Assembly (NCBI RefSeq): GCF_000819845.1
Contig: NZ_CDCG01000002.1
Span: forward strand, 45,255 to 109,254
Origin: Aeromonas enteropelogenes
GTDB taxonomy: Bacteria > Pseudomonadota > Gammaproteobacteria > Enterobacterales > Aeromonadaceae
Direction: 5' to 3'
DNA: 64,000 bases
Part shown: piece after piece, positions 35,174-45,038 of the stretch
Layout: every line of letters starts with the position of its first letter
How positions within the stretch are numbered: the stretch's first letter is position 1
Position numbers and translations under genes: made by a program
Notes under the pieces: model-generated
Seen by the model: only the letters and a program-made list of their open reading frames with translations
Databases searched by the model: none
Told to the model about the DNA's origin: nothing

Positions 35174-36296
35174 TACCGATCAGGAACGTACCGAACAACC
35201 CACGGGCAAACGACTGCAACAAGCCCGTGAAAAAGGGCAGATTGCACGCTCCAAGGAGCTGGGAACCGCCAGCGTGCTGCTGGCGGCCGTGTTCGGATTG
35301 CTGATGATCAAGGCTTCCCTGGCGACCGCCATGATCAAGGTGTTGACCATGGGCTTCACCTTGGATCGGGATCAAGCCTTCGATCCCGCGGCCATGATCG
35401 CCATGGTGCCGGCCCTGTTGTCGGAATTGATACTTCCCTTGGGGATGCTGTTTGCGCTGGTGGCCATCGCCGCCTTCGTCGGCAACATCTTGATGGGGGG
35501 GATGAACTTCTCCACCGAGGCCATGATGCCCAAGTTCAGCAAGCTGAGCCCCATCAACGGCTTCAAGCGGATGTTCGGCGTTCAGTCCCTGATCGAGCTG
35601 GTCAAGTCCATCGCCAAGGTGGTCTTCATCAGCCTGTTTGCCTGGTGGATGCTGTCGAGCCAGTTCAACCACCTGCTCAACCTCTCCCTGGAGGGATTCC
35701 CCGGCGGCATCATAGATGCGCTGGAGCTGTTTTTGTGGATGCTCATCATCCTCTGCTGCGCCCTCATTCCCATCGTGGCCATCGACGTGCCGTTCCAGCA
35801 GTGGAACCACATGCGCCAGCTCAAGATGACCAAGCAGGAGGTGAAGGACGAATTCAAGGACAGCGAGGGCAAGCCCGAGGTGAAGGGGCGGATCCGCCGT
35901 CTGCAGATGGAGATGGCAATGCGGCGCATGATGGGGGAGATCCCCAAGGCCGATGTGGTGATCACCAACCCGACCCACTATTCGGTGGCGCTTCAGTATG
36001 AGGCGGGCAAGCCCGGTGCGGCGCCCAAGGTGATCGCCAAGGGGACTGACGAGATTGCAATGAAAATTCGGGAAATTGCGCGGGAATATGAAATTCCCAT
36101 CATGCCCTCCCCCGAACTGACCCGGGCCATCTACCACTCCACCGAGCTCGGGCGCGAGATCCCGGAAGGGCTGTTTGCCGCTGTGGCCCAGGTGCTGGCC
36201 TATGTCTTCCAGCTCAAGAAATTCCGCCGTGGCCAGGGGCGTCGTCCGCAACCGCTGGCCAAGGATCTCCCCATCCCGCCTGAATATCGCAAATGA
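35166..36296 (+). CDS. flhB: Flagellar export specificity-switch protein FlhB
   Basis: The 376-residue protein begins DQERTEQPTGKRLQQAREKG, the family opening, and has four membrane helices. The autocleavage motif NPTH starts at about residue 268 (VVITNPTHYSVAL). Cleavage there and contact with FliK switch export from hook to filament proteins. It ends the fliK-flhB block; a 100-bp gap with a sigma-54 promoter follows. Confidence 0.97.
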   Translation: MADTDQERTEQPTGKRLQQAREKGQIARSKELGTASVLLAAVFGLLMIKASLATAMIKVLTMGFTLDRDQAFDPAAMIAMVPALLSELILPLGMLFALVAIAAFVGNILMGGMNFSTEAMMPKFSKLSPINGFKRMFGVQSLIELVKSIAKVVFISLFAWWMLSSQFNHLLNLSLEGFPGGIIDALELFLWMLIILCCALIPIVAIDVPFQQWNHMRQLKMTKQEVKDEFKDSEGKPEVKGRIRRLQMEMAMRRMMGEIPKADVVITNPTHYSVALQYEAGKPGAAPKVIAKGTDEIAMKIREIAREYEIPIMPSPELTRAIYHSTELGREIPEGLFAAVAQVLAYVFQLKKFRRGQGRRPQPLAKDLPIPPEYRK

Positions 36297-36349
36297 CAAA
36301 CTTCTGACGTCGTCAAAATAAAATCATTCAAAATCAATGCATTGAATTG

Positions 36350-36366
36350 TTGGCTCAATGTTTGCT
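36350..36366 (+). promoter_or_regulatory. Sigma-54 promoter of flhA
   Basis: TTGGCTCAATGTTTGCT matches TTGGCAC-N5-TTGC with one change; GG (36352-36353) and GC (36364-36365) are ten bases apart. It lies 33 bp upstream of the flhA start, so the leader is about 20 nt. The gap is AT-rich, as expected for a promoter region. Confidence 0.85.
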
Positions 36367-36397
36367 TTAATTTGCCATCTGCGAGTTGAAATTGAGA

Positions 36398-38506
36398 ATG
36401 GCGATGGAATTCAAGGCATCATTGGGCCGCTTAAAAGAGTACAGAGGGCTGCTTGGCAAAGGGTTTGGCACCCCCTTGCTGGTGCTGGCATCCCTTGGCA
36501 TGGTGGTGCTGCCCATCCCGCCGCTGATGCTGGATATCCTCTTCTCCTTCAACATCGCCCTCTCCATCGTCGTGTTGCTGGTGGCTGTCTATACTCGGCG
36601 TCCGCTGGAATTTGCCGCCTTCCCGACCGTATTGCTGGTAGCCACCTTGTTGCGACTGGCCCTCAACGTCGCCTCTACCCGGGTGGTGCTGCTGGAAGGT
36701 CATAACGGTAGCGCGGCGGCCGGTCATGTGATCGAGGCCTTCGGCAACGTGGTGATCGGCGGCAACTATGCGGTCGGCATCATCGTTTTCCTGATCCTCA
36801 TGATCATCAACTTCGTGGTGGTCACCAAGGGTGCGGGACGGATTTCAGAAGTTAGCGCCCGCTTCACCCTGGATGCCATGCCGGGCAAGCAGATGGCCAT
36901 CGATGCCGACTTGAACGCCGGCCTTATCAATCAGGAAGAGGCTAAGAAACGCCGTCAGGAGGTCACCCAGGAAGCGGACTTCTACGGCTCCATGGATGGT
37001 GCCTCCAAGTTTGTGAAAGGGGATGCCATCGCGGGCATCATGATCCTCTTCATCAACATCCTGGGTGGTTTCATCATAGGGATGGCCCAGCACAATCTGA
37101 CCTTCGGCGAATCGGCCGAAATCTATACCCTGCTCGCCATCGGTGATGGCCTGGTTGCCCAGATCCCTTCGCTGCTGCTCTCCATCGCCGCCGCCATTAT
37201 CGTAACCCGCCAAAATACCGATCAGGACATGGGCACGGCCGTGTTGGGCCAGCTGTTCGATAATCCCAAGGCGCTGATCATCTCCGCCGCCATCCTGCTG
37301 ATGATGGGCCTGGTGCCCGGTATGCCGCACTTTGCCTTCCTGAGCCTGGGCGGCCTGGCGGCGCTGGGTGCCTGGTGGCTGTTGCGTCGCGAGAAGCTGG
37401 CTGCGGCCAAGGCGGCCAAGGGCGAGCTGATGCCAGCCAGTGCAGAACAGCCCCACGAGCAGAAAGAGCTGAGCTGGGATGACGTAATGCCGGTGGACAT
37501 CATCGGTCTCGAGGTGGGTTATCAGCTCATCCCGCTGGTGGATCGCAATCAGGGCGGGGAGCTGCTCAACCGGATCAAGGGGGTGCGCAAGAAGCTCTCC
37601 CAGGAGCTGGGCTTTCTGGTGCCGGCGGTACACATTCGCGACAACCTGGATCTGGCACCCAACCAGTATCGCATTACCCTGATGGGGGTCAGCACCGGCG
37701 AGGCCAATGTCTACTATGACAAGGAGATGGCCATCAACCCGGGTCAGGTCTTTGGTCAGGTGCAGGGGATTGCCACCCGGGATCCCGCCTTCGGGCTGGA
37801 GGCGGTCTGGGTAGCCAAGGAGCAGGTCTCCCATGCCCAGACCCTGGGCTATACGGTAGTGGATACCGCCACCGTGGTGGCGACGCATCTGAGCCAGATC
37901 CTCGCCAACCATGCGGCCCTGCTGCTGGGTCATGACGAGGTGCAACAGCTGCTCGACATGATCGGCAAGCATCAGAGCAAGCTGGTGGAAGGGTTGGTGC
38001 CCGAGGTGATCAGTATGGGCAACCTGGTGAAGGTATTGCAGAATTTGCTCAATGAGGGCGTGCCAATTCGCGACATGCGCACTATCCTGCAGACCCTGGT
38101 CGAATACGCGCCGCGTAGCCCGGATCCGGAAGTGCTCACGGCCGCCTGCCGGATTGCCCTGCGCCGCCTCATCGTCCAGGAGATTGCCGGTCCCGATCCC
38201 GAGCTGCCGGTGATCACCCTGGCTCCAGAGTTGGAACGTATATTGCATCAATCACTGCAGGCAGGTGGTGGTGATGGTGCAGGGATTGAACCTGGCCTGG
38301 CGGAGCGGATGCAGCGCTCGCTGGTGGAAGCCACACAACGGCAAGAGCTGGAAGGTCAGCCGGCCGTGCTTCTGACATCGGGGATCTTGCGCAATACCCT
38401 GGCCAAATTTGTCAAGAATGCCATTCCTGGATTACGTGTTCTGTCTTATCAGGAAGTGCCTGACGACAAGCAGATTCGCATCGTCAGTGTGGTGGGACAG
38501 AACTAG
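36398..38506 (+). CDS. flhA: Flagellar export gate protein FlhA
   Basis: The 702-residue protein has eight membrane helices in the first 320 residues, with the FHIPEP family core VTKGAGRISEVSARFTLDAMPGK (cited as AGRISEVSARFTLDAMPGK) and MDGASKFVKGDAIAGI. A large cytoplasmic domain (about 345-702) binds chaperone-substrate complexes. FlhA forms the nonameric ring and proton channel of the export gate. ATG at 36398 is preferred; an in-frame TTG at 36386 and an ATG at 36404 are alternatives. flhF follows after 16 bp. Confidence 0.96.
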   Translation: MAMEFKASLGRLKEYRGLLGKGFGTPLLVLASLGMVVLPIPPLMLDILFSFNIALSIVVLLVAVYTRRPLEFAAFPTVLLVATLLRLALNVASTRVVLLEGHNGSAAAGHVIEAFGNVVIGGNYAVGIIVFLILMIINFVVVTKGAGRISEVSARFTLDAMPGKQMAIDADLNAGLINQEEAKKRRQEVTQEADFYGSMDGASKFVKGDAIAGIMILFINILGGFIIGMAQHNLTFGESAEIYTLLAIGDGLVAQIPSLLLSIAAAIIVTRQNTDQDMGTAVLGQLFDNPKALIISAAILLMMGLVPGMPHFAFLSLGGLAALGAWWLLRREKLAAAKAAKGELMPASAEQPHEQKELSWDDVMPVDIIGLEVGYQLIPLVDRNQGGELLNRIKGVRKKLSQELGFLVPAVHIRDNLDLAPNQYRITLMGVSTGEANVYYDKEMAINPGQVFGQVQGIATRDPAFGLEAVWVAKEQVSHAQTLGYTVVDTATVVATHLSQILANHAALLLGHDEVQQLLDMIGKHQSKLVEGLVPEVISMGNLVKVLQNLLNEGVPIRDMRTILQTLVEYAPRSPDPEVLTAACRIALRRLIVQEIAGPDPELPVITLAPELERILHQSLQAGGGDGAGIEPGLAERMQRSLVEATQRQELEGQPAVLLTSGILRNTLAKFVKNAIPGLRVLSYQEVPDDKQIRIVSVVGQN

Positions 38507-38522
38507 TTAGCGGAGACGACGG

Positions 38523-39947
38523 GTGAAGATTAAGCGGTTTTTTGCCAAGGACATGCGAACGGCTCTGGCCGAGGTCAAGGAGACTCTCGGGCCCGATGCC
38601 GTCATCATGTCCAACAAAAAGGTCACCGGTGGGGTGGAGATAGTCGCGGCTGTCGATTATCAGTCCCAGGTACCGGGGCCCAAAGATGCGCCAGTTCGCC
38701 GTCAGTTGAACGATGAGAGCGTCAATATTTCGTCTGCCGCGCGGCAGATGAATCGCCCCGAACCTGCCCAGCCTCAGGGGCAGAACGAACATTATGCCGA
38801 TACCCTGGCTGCCCTGCTGGCCCGCCAGCAAAAGCTCAAACCGGCCAGCCAGGCACCGCTTGGTGGCCAGCAGTCCGCCGGCCTGGCGGCGGCGAGTAGT
38901 GCTCCCAAAACCCTGGCCGAACAGGGACAGTGGGGGGCGGCTCCCGAGCCTGCCAGGCCCAAGCCTCGGATGGCGGCCGGTGGGCGTTCTTCTCAGCCTG
39001 CCCAGCGGGATCAGGAGATGGAAGGGATGCGCAAGGAGATGGCCAGCATCCGCAAACTGCTGGAGCACCAGATCTCCGGACTGATGTGGCAAGAAGTGGA
39101 GCGCCGCGAGCCGATGCGGGCTTTGCTCATCAAGGAGCTCAAGAAAATGGGCTTTGATGACGCTTTTGCTGATCAGCTGGCAGGCCTCATCCCGGAAGAC
39201 ATGCCCATTCATCAGGCGATGGCCCAGCTGGCCGAGGTGCTCACCGCCCAGCTCAAGATCAGCGAAGACGAGATCTTGCGCCAGGGCGGGGCCGTGGCTC
39301 TGCTTGGCCCGACCGGGGTGGGCAAGACCACCACCATCGCCAAGCTGGCGGCCCGTTTTGCCATGAAGTATGGCGCTGAGCAGGTGGCGCTCATCACCAC
39401 CGACAACTACCGGATCGGTGCCCATGAACAGCTGCAGACCTATGGCCGCATCATGGGCTGCCCGGTTCGCCAGGTGCGGGATGCCGAGGAGCTGGCCAAT
39501 GCGCTCTATCAGTTCCGTCATCGTCGTCTGGTATTGATCGATACCGCCGGGGTTGGCCAGCGGGATGTGCGGTTGACCGAACAGCTCGATACCTTGGTCA
39601 AGAATGCCAAGGTACGGATCCGCAACTATCTGGTGATGTCGGCGACCTCGCAACGCCGGGTGATGCAGGAAGCGGTAGACCATTTCCGGCGGATCCCGCT
39701 CAGCGGCTGCATACTTACCAAATTGGATGAAAGTCTGAATCTGGGCGAAGTGATTAACGTGTGTATCCAGAACGCCTTGCCGATCAGTTACATCACTGAT
39801 GGCCAGCGGGTTCCGGAAGATATTCAGGTTGCCGATGCGGCGCAGCTCGTCGGCGCGGCCATGGGTTCGCTGGAGCGAGAAACGCAAGAGCCCTATTTCT
39901 GGGGCACGGGCTTTGGCGAAGCCGAAGATTCGGAGTTTTATGAGTAA
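38523..39947 (+). CDS. flhF: Polar flagellum placement GTPase FlhF
   Basis: The 474-residue SRP-type GTPase starts with GTG (KIKRFFAKDMRTALAEVKET). It has a basic, disordered B domain (about 85-170), an N domain, and a G domain with GPTGVGKTTTIAKLAARFA, TTDNYRIGAHEQL, LIDTAGVGQRD and TKLDESLNLGE. FlhF marks the cell pole for flagellar assembly. It overlaps flhG by 8 bp; the pair implies a polar flagellum with controlled number. Confidence 0.96.
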   Translation: MKIKRFFAKDMRTALAEVKETLGPDAVIMSNKKVTGGVEIVAAVDYQSQVPGPKDAPVRRQLNDESVNISSAARQMNRPEPAQPQGQNEHYADTLAALLARQQKLKPASQAPLGGQQSAGLAAASSAPKTLAEQGQWGAAPEPARPKPRMAAGGRSSQPAQRDQEMEGMRKEMASIRKLLEHQISGLMWQEVERREPMRALLIKELKKMGFDDAFADQLAGLIPEDMPIHQAMAQLAEVLTAQLKISEDEILRQGGAVALLGPTGVGKTTTIAKLAARFAMKYGAEQVALITTDNYRIGAHEQLQTYGRIMGCPVRQVRDAEELANALYQFRHRRLVLIDTAGVGQRDVRLTEQLDTLVKNAKVRIRNYLVMSATSQRRVMQEAVDHFRRIPLSGCILTKLDESLNLGEVINVCIQNALPISYITDGQRVPEDIQVADAAQLVGAAMGSLERETQEPYFWGTGFGEAEDSEFYE

Positions 39948-40824
39948 CATGTATATGGATCAGGCAAGTGGTCTGCGCAAAATGCGTCAAAACAATCGAG
40001 TGAAAGTGATCGCCGTGTCCGGCGGCAAGGGTGGCGTGGGTAAAACCAACGTGACACTGAACGTGGCGGGCGCCATGGCGGCACAAGGCAAGCGGGTGAT
40101 GGTGCTGGATGCCGACCTGGGTCTTGCCAACGTCGACGTCATGCTGGGGCTGAGGGTGCATCGCAACCTCTCTCACGTATTGGCCGGCGAGTGCACTATA
40201 GACGACATCATCGTTGAGGGGCCCTACGGCATGATGATAGTGCCGGCGACCTCGGGTACCCAGTCCATGGTGGAGCTTACGCCGGTGCAGCATGCCGAGC
40301 TGATCCGTGCCTTCAGCGAGATGAAGACCCAGGTCGACGTGTTGCTGGTGGATACCGCAGCCGGTATCTCCGACATGGTGCTGAGTTTCACCCGTGCGGC
40401 CCAGGACATCATGGTAGTGGTGTGTGATGAACCCACCTCTATCACGGATGCCTACGCTCTCATCAAGATCCTCTCCAAGGAGCACGGGGTGTTCCGCTTC
40501 AAGGTGGTCGCCAACATGGTGCGCAGCCTGCGGGAAGGACAGGAACTGTTCGCCAAGCTGACCCGGGTGACGGATCGCTTCCTGGATACCTCACTCGAGC
40601 TGGTGGCTTGCGTGCCTTATGACACCAACTTGCGGGCCGCAGTGCGCAAGCAGAAGCTGATTGTCGAGGCGTTTCCGAAGTCGCCGGCCGCCCTGGCCTT
40701 CCGGGCCCTTGCCAACAAGGCTGCCAGTTGGCCGGTGCCGAACCAGCCGGGCGGTCACCTGGAGTTTTTCCTGGAAAATCTGTTGCAAAAACCGGCCACC
40801 ACACAGGAAGGTTCCCGTGAATAA
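39940..40824 (+). CDS. flhG: Flagellar number regulator FlhG (FleN), MinD/ParA-type ATPase
   Basis: From the ATG at 39940 (GGAG four bases upstream) the protein has 294 residues. The N-terminal DQASGLRKM motif is the FlhF-activating peptide. The P-loop is SGGKGGVGKTN, followed by DADLGLANVDVM and VDTAAGISDMV. FlhG limits flagella to one by stimulating FlhF GTPase activity and, in Pseudomonas and Vibrio, restraining the FlrA/FleQ regulator. It overlaps both flhF and fliA. Confidence 0.96.
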   Translation: MSNMYMDQASGLRKMRQNNRVKVIAVSGGKGGVGKTNVTLNVAGAMAAQGKRVMVLDADLGLANVDVMLGLRVHRNLSHVLAGECTIDDIIVEGPYGMMIVPATSGTQSMVELTPVQHAELIRAFSEMKTQVDVLLVDTAAGISDMVLSFTRAAQDIMVVVCDEPTSITDAYALIKILSKEHGVFRFKVVANMVRSLREGQELFAKLTRVTDRFLDTSLELVACVPYDTNLRAAVRKQKLIVEAFPKSPAALAFRALANKAASWPVPNQPGGHLEFFLENLLQKPATTQEGSRE

Positions 40825-41536
40825 AGCCCAAGCGTACTTGCGTCATCAGGATTCCTATGCGCTGGTGGAGCGTCACGCTCCTCTGGTCAAACGGATTGCC
40901 CAGCACTTGTTGGCTCGCCTGCCAAGCAGTGTCTTGCTGGATGACCTGATCCAGGCAGGTATGATTGGGCTGCTTGAAGCCTCCCGCAATTTTGACGGTA
41001 GCAAGGGCGCCAGTTTTGAAACCTATGCCGGGATCCGCATCCGCGGTGCCATGCTCGACGAGATCAGGCGTGGTGACTGGGTGCCTCGTTCCGTGCATCG
41101 CAACAGCCGGGCGATCGCCGAAGCCATCGAGAATGTGGAGCAGTCGCAGGGGCGGGATGCGCGTGATACCGATGTCGCGGCTCATATGGGGGTCTCGATC
41201 AACGAGTACCACGCCATGTTGCAGGATGTTTCTTGTGGAAAAATTATCGGTATCGAGGATCTCGGGGTCAGTGAAGACGTGATCGGGCAGCCCGATGATA
41301 CTCCTGCCGGATCCGGATTTGATGAATTGGCCGCAGAACGATTTCAGATTGAATTATCCGAGCAAATTGGTCGCCTGCCAGAGAGAGAAGCCCTGGTTCT
41401 CTCTCTTTACTACGACGAAGAGCTGAATTTACGCGAGATTGGCGAGGTTTTGAGCGTCAGTGAGTCCCGGGTGAGCCAGATCCATAGTCAGGCAATGCAC
41501 CGACTGCGCGCCCGTTTGCGAGATTGGCATCTATAA
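40817..41536 (+). CDS. fliA: Flagellar sigma factor FliA (sigma-28)
   Basis: The 239-residue sigma factor starts at GTG 40817, inside the end of flhG. Region 2 reads DDLIQAGMIGLLEASRNFD with FETYAGIRIRGAMLDEIRRGDWVPRS, and region 4 reads LREIGEVLSVSESRVSQIHSQAMHRLR. It directs late flagellar genes such as flagellin and motor genes. Its partner flgM is not in this window. Confidence 0.97.
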   Translation: MNKAQAYLRHQDSYALVERHAPLVKRIAQHLLARLPSSVLLDDLIQAGMIGLLEASRNFDGSKGASFETYAGIRIRGAMLDEIRRGDWVPRSVHRNSRAIAEAIENVEQSQGRDARDTDVAAHMGVSINEYHAMLQDVSCGKIIGIEDLGVSEDVIGQPDDTPAGSGFDELAAERFQIELSEQIGRLPEREALVLSLYYDEELNLREIGEVLSVSESRVSQIHSQAMHRLRARLRDWHL

Positions 41537-41616
41537 GTGTCTGTACTGGCTACACTGAGGTGAAACACTAAGGCATAATCCGCAGGACACAACCCGTTTT
41601 TAGCATCATGTAAGTG

Positions 41617-41632
41617 AGCCGCCGAGGCGGCT
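41617..41632 (+). promoter_or_regulatory. Small hairpin just before the cheY ribosome site
   Basis: AGCCGCC-GA-GGCGGCT is a perfect 7-bp inverted repeat ending 5 bp before AGGAGGG. It could affect cheY translation or RNA stability. It is not followed by a T run. The 111-bp fliA-cheY gap shows no clear promoter. Confidence 0.4.
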
Positions 41633-41647
41633 ATTTAGGAGGGAATT

Positions 41648-42031
41648 TTGGACAAGAACATGAAAATCCTCATTGTTGATGACTTTTCAACGATGCGCCG
41701 GATTATCAAGAACTTGCTGCGCGATCTGGGATACAACAATACCCATGAGGCGGATGATGGCAATACCGCATTGCCGATGCTGAAAAATGGTGATTTCCAG
41801 TTTGTGGTAACCGACTGGAACATGCCCGGCATGCAAGGTATCGACCTGCTCAAGGCCATTCGTGTCGATGACAAACTCAAGCATCTGCCGGTATTGATGG
41901 TAACGGCGGAGGCCAAGCGTGAGCAGATCATCGAAGCCGCTCAGGCTGGGGTCAATGGCTATATCGTCAAGCCTTTCACTGCTGCGACGCTCAAGGAAAA
42001 GCTCGATAAAATTTTTGAACGCATTGGCTAA
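41648..42031 (+). CDS. cheY: Chemotaxis response regulator CheY
   Basis: The 127-residue receiver domain has the acidic pair in [11 protein letters not shown], the phospho-acceptor Asp in [13 protein letters not shown], Thr in [10 protein letters not shown] and Lys in [12 protein letters not shown]. CheY-P binds FliM. A TTG start at 41648 fits the strong AGGAGGG (four bases before) and gives the family opening [12 protein letters not shown]; the ATG at 41660 would lose four residues and has poorer spacing. Confidence 0.96.
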   Translation: MDKNMKILIVDDFSTMRRIIKNLLRDLGYNNTHEADDGNTALPMLKNGDFQFVVTDWNMPGMQGIDLLKAIRVDDKLKHLPVLMVTAEAKREQIIEAAQAGVNGYIVKPFTAATLKEKLDKIFERIG

Positions 42032-42043
42032 GGGGTGGCAGGG

Positions 42044-42784
42044 ATGATGGCCAAAACGAGAGCAATGATTTCGCTCGACCAGGCAAGGATGCTTGTTGCT
42101 CATCTGGAGCAAGGCGAATTTGAGTTGGCCGACGATTTGCTTGCGCAAGTGTGTGCCCCCAATGCCTCCGATCTGTTCGATAAGGTCGGTCAGCTGACAC
42201 GACAACTGCACAATTCCCTGCAAGAATTTCGTCTCGATCCCCGTATTCCCGATCTGGCTACTCACGAAATTCCGGACGCGCGGGAGCGCCTCAGTTACGT
42301 CATCGACATGACGGACAAGGCTGCCAACCGCACCATGGATGCCGTAGAAGCCAGTTTGCCGATAGCGGATCGCCTCAACGACAATATCCAGCTGGTGTTG
42401 CCAAACTGGAATGCATTGATGTCCCGTGACATGAGCGTGGGCCAGTTCAAGGCGTTATGTCACCAACTCGATGATTTTATTAAGGCTTCTGAGGCTGATG
42501 CCGATAAATTACGGCAACTGCTGACTGAAATTCTGATGGCACAAGATTTTCAGGATTTGACCGGGCAGATGATCCGCAAGGTCATCAAGCTTGTTCAGGA
42601 AGTTGAAACAAAATTAATAGAAATGCTGACCATGTTTGGTGAAGCCTCTGCCGAGCATTCAACTCGTAGCCTTCCTGTCAACGGGATTGAAGCAGAAGGT
42701 CCCATCATGAACCCGGAAGCGCGTTCCGATGTGGTTAATGGTCAGGATGATGTGGACGATCTGCTGTCTAGCCTGGGATTCTAA
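42044..42784 (+). CDS. cheZ: CheY-P phosphatase CheZ
   Basis: The 246-residue helical protein has the catalytic segment ILMAQDFQDLTGQMIRKVI (Gln in DLTGQ) and the C-terminal CheY-binding peptide DDVDDLLSSLGF, separated by a flexible linker. It removes the phosphate from CheY-P. ATG at 42044 has AGGGG eight bases upstream; a GTG at 42035 is a weaker alternative. Confidence 0.95.
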   Translation: MMAKTRAMISLDQARMLVAHLEQGEFELADDLLAQVCAPNASDLFDKVGQLTRQLHNSLQEFRLDPRIPDLATHEIPDARERLSYVIDMTDKAANRTMDAVEASLPIADRLNDNIQLVLPNWNALMSRDMSVGQFKALCHQLDDFIKASEADADKLRQLLTEILMAQDFQDLTGQMIRKVIKLVQEVETKLIEMLTMFGEASAEHSTRSLPVNGIEAEGPIMNPEARSDVVNGQDDVDDLLSSLGF

Positions 42785-42795
42785 TGGAGTGACGC

Positions 42796-45006
42796 ATGGC
42801 CTTCGAAGTTGATGAAGACATACTGCAAGATTTTTTGGTCGAAGCCTCCGAAATATTGGAACAGTTGTCTGAGCAGCTGGTCGACTTGGAAAAACGGCCA
42901 GATGACAAAAACCTGTTAAATGCCATCTTCCGCGGTTTCCATACCGTGAAAGGGGGCGCCGGGTTCCTGTCGCTGGGAGAACTGGTTGACGTATGCCACG
43001 GTGCGGAAAACGTCTTTGATATTTTGCGCAACGGCAAGCGTACCGTCACCGCAGAGCTGATGGATGTCATTCTGCAGGCACTGGATGCGATCAACGTTAT
43101 GTTTGCCCAGGTCCAGAATCGCGAAGCACCAAGCCCTGCCTCCGACGATCTGCTCCATGACCTGCATGAGCTGTGCAAGCCTGAAGGGGAAGAGCAGTTG
43201 ATCACTTCGGGTGGTGGTGCTGTGCCTGCTGTGGCAGAACCGGAACCCGTAGTAGAACCTGAGCCCGTTATGGCTTCAGAGCCTGACGTCGCGGCTCCCA
43301 TGGTTGACGATAATGAACCCGCACCGGTCAATGGCGGTGGTTCAATAGATGAAATTTCTGCGGACGAATTCGAACGTCTGCTGGATGAGTTGCATGGTGT
43401 CGGCGGAGCACCGACCAAGGTCGTTTCGGCCTCGGCCCCCGCTCCCGTTGCCAGCGATTCCGGTGATATTACCGATGATGAGTTTGAAGCTCTGCTGGAT
43501 CAGCTTCATGGCCAAGGCCAGCATATTGGGGCGCCAGACATCAATCCGTTGAAATCGGTTCAAAAGGAAGTCGATGAACTGATTGATGATGACGAGTTTG
43601 AGCGCCTGCTGGATGAGCTGCATGGCCGCGGCCAGGGGCCGCAGAGCACAATGGCATCTGCAGCCAAGACCTCTTCACCTGTAACATCATCGGCGGCGCC
43701 CGCACCTGCTGCACCGACACCTGCTCCAGTCGCCAAACCGGCTCCAGCCGCTCCGGCGAAACCGGCCGAGACACCCTCTAAAGCAGCACCAGCGCCTGCG
43801 AAGGCGGCTGCGCCGGCTGAAAACAGCGCGGTACAAAGCGATACCACGGTACGAGTCGACACCAAGACCCTGGACGTCATCATGAACATGGTGGGAGAAC
43901 TGGTGCTGGTGCGCAATCGCCTGGTGAGCCTGGGGATTGCCAGCAATGATGAAGAGATGTCAAAGGCGGTCGCCAACCTTGATGTCGTGACTGCCGACTT
44001 GCAGGGGGCGGTCATGAAAACCCGCATGCAGCCCATCAAGAAGGTGTTTGGCCGCTTCCCCCGGGTTGTGCGCGATCTTGCCAGAACCCTCAAGAAAGAG
44101 ATCGAACTGGTGATGGTCGGCGAAGATACCGACCTGGACAAAAATCTGGTTGAGGCGCTGGCGGATCCGCTGGTGCACCTGGTGCGCAACTCTTGCGACC
44201 ACGGCGTCGAGATGCCGGATGTGCGCGAGAAAGCGGGCAAGCCGCGTCAGGGTACCATCACCCTGAGCGCTTCCCAGCAGGGAGATCATATCCTGCTGTG
44301 TATCGAAGATGATGGCGCAGGTATGGATCCCGAAAAACTCAAGTCCATCGCCATCAGTCGTGGTGTGCTTGATGCGGATACCGCCGCCCGCATGAGCGAT
44401 AACGATGCCTATAACCTGATCTTTGCCCCCGGTTTCTCGACCAAGTCGGAGATTTCCGATATTTCCGGTCGTGGGGTCGGCATGGACGTGGTGAAGACCA
44501 GCATCGTCAGCCTCAATGGCTCCGTGCATATCGATTCCACCTGGGGCAAGGGCACCCGTCTTGAGATCAAGGTGCCACTGACACTGGCCATTCTGCCGAC
44601 CTTGATGGTAGAGGTTGGGGAACAGACCTTTGCGCTACCCCTTGGTTGCGTGAACGAGATTTTCCATCTGGATCTGAACAAGGCCAACATGGTCGATGGC
44701 CAGCTCACCATCATAGTGCGCGAGAAAGCTATTCCGCTGTTCTACCTGCACAAATGGCTGGTGCGGGGGCCCAACAAGCGTTCCCGTCAGGATACCGGCC
44801 ATGTAGTCATCGTCCAGATCGGTACCCAGCAGATCGGCTTTGTGGTCGACAGCCTGATTGGTCAGGAAGAGGTGGTCATCAAGCCGCTGGACAATCTGCT
44901 GCAGGGGACGCCGGGCATGGCAGGGGCAACCATCACCAGTGATGGCGGTATCGCCCTGATCTTGGACGTGCCGAGTCTGCTCAAGGCATATGCGCGTAGA
45001 CATTAA
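42796..45006 (+). CDS. cheA: Chemotaxis histidine kinase CheA with repeated acidic linker motifs
   Basis: The 736-residue kinase has a P1 Hpt domain (phospho-acceptor His49 in [10 protein letters not shown]), a long linker (about 130-345), the P3 dimerisation domain ([17 protein letters not shown]), the P4 ATPase ([35 protein letters not shown]) and the CheW-like P5. No P2 CheY-binding domain is recognisable. In its place are three copies of a D-E-F-E-x-L-L-D-x-L-H-G motif at about residues 189, 226 and 264, then a Pro/Ala-rich run. Vibrio CheA proteins that work with ParP have a localisation (LID) segment in this linker. It phosphorylates CheY and CheB. Confidence 0.95.
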   Translation: MAFEVDEDILQDFLVEASEILEQLSEQLVDLEKRPDDKNLLNAIFRGFHTVKGGAGFLSLGELVDVCHGAENVFDILRNGKRTVTAELMDVILQALDAINVMFAQVQNREAPSPASDDLLHDLHELCKPEGEEQLITSGGGAVPAVAEPEPVVEPEPVMASEPDVAAPMVDDNEPAPVNGGGSIDEISADEFERLLDELHGVGGAPTKVVSASAPAPVASDSGDITDDEFEALLDQLHGQGQHIGAPDINPLKSVQKEVDELIDDDEFERLLDELHGRGQGPQSTMASAAKTSSPVTSSAAPAPAAPTPAPVAKPAPAAPAKPAETPSKAAPAPAKAAAPAENSAVQSDTTVRVDTKTLDVIMNMVGELVLVRNRLVSLGIASNDEEMSKAVANLDVVTADLQGAVMKTRMQPIKKVFGRFPRVVRDLARTLKKEIELVMVGEDTDLDKNLVEALADPLVHLVRNSCDHGVEMPDVREKAGKPRQGTITLSASQQGDHILLCIEDDGAGMDPEKLKSIAISRGVLDADTAARMSDNDAYNLIFAPGFSTKSEISDISGRGVGMDVVKTSIVSLNGSVHIDSTWGKGTRLEIKVPLTLAILPTLMVEVGEQTFALPLGCVNEIFHLDLNKANMVDGQLTIIVREKAIPLFYLHKWLVRGPNKRSRQDTGHVVIVQIGTQQIGFVVDSLIGQEEVVIKPLDNLLQGTPGMAGATITSDGGIALILDVPSLLKAYARRH

Positions 45007-45038
45007 TCACCCAGCTCCGAGGAGTTAGAAAAATAACA

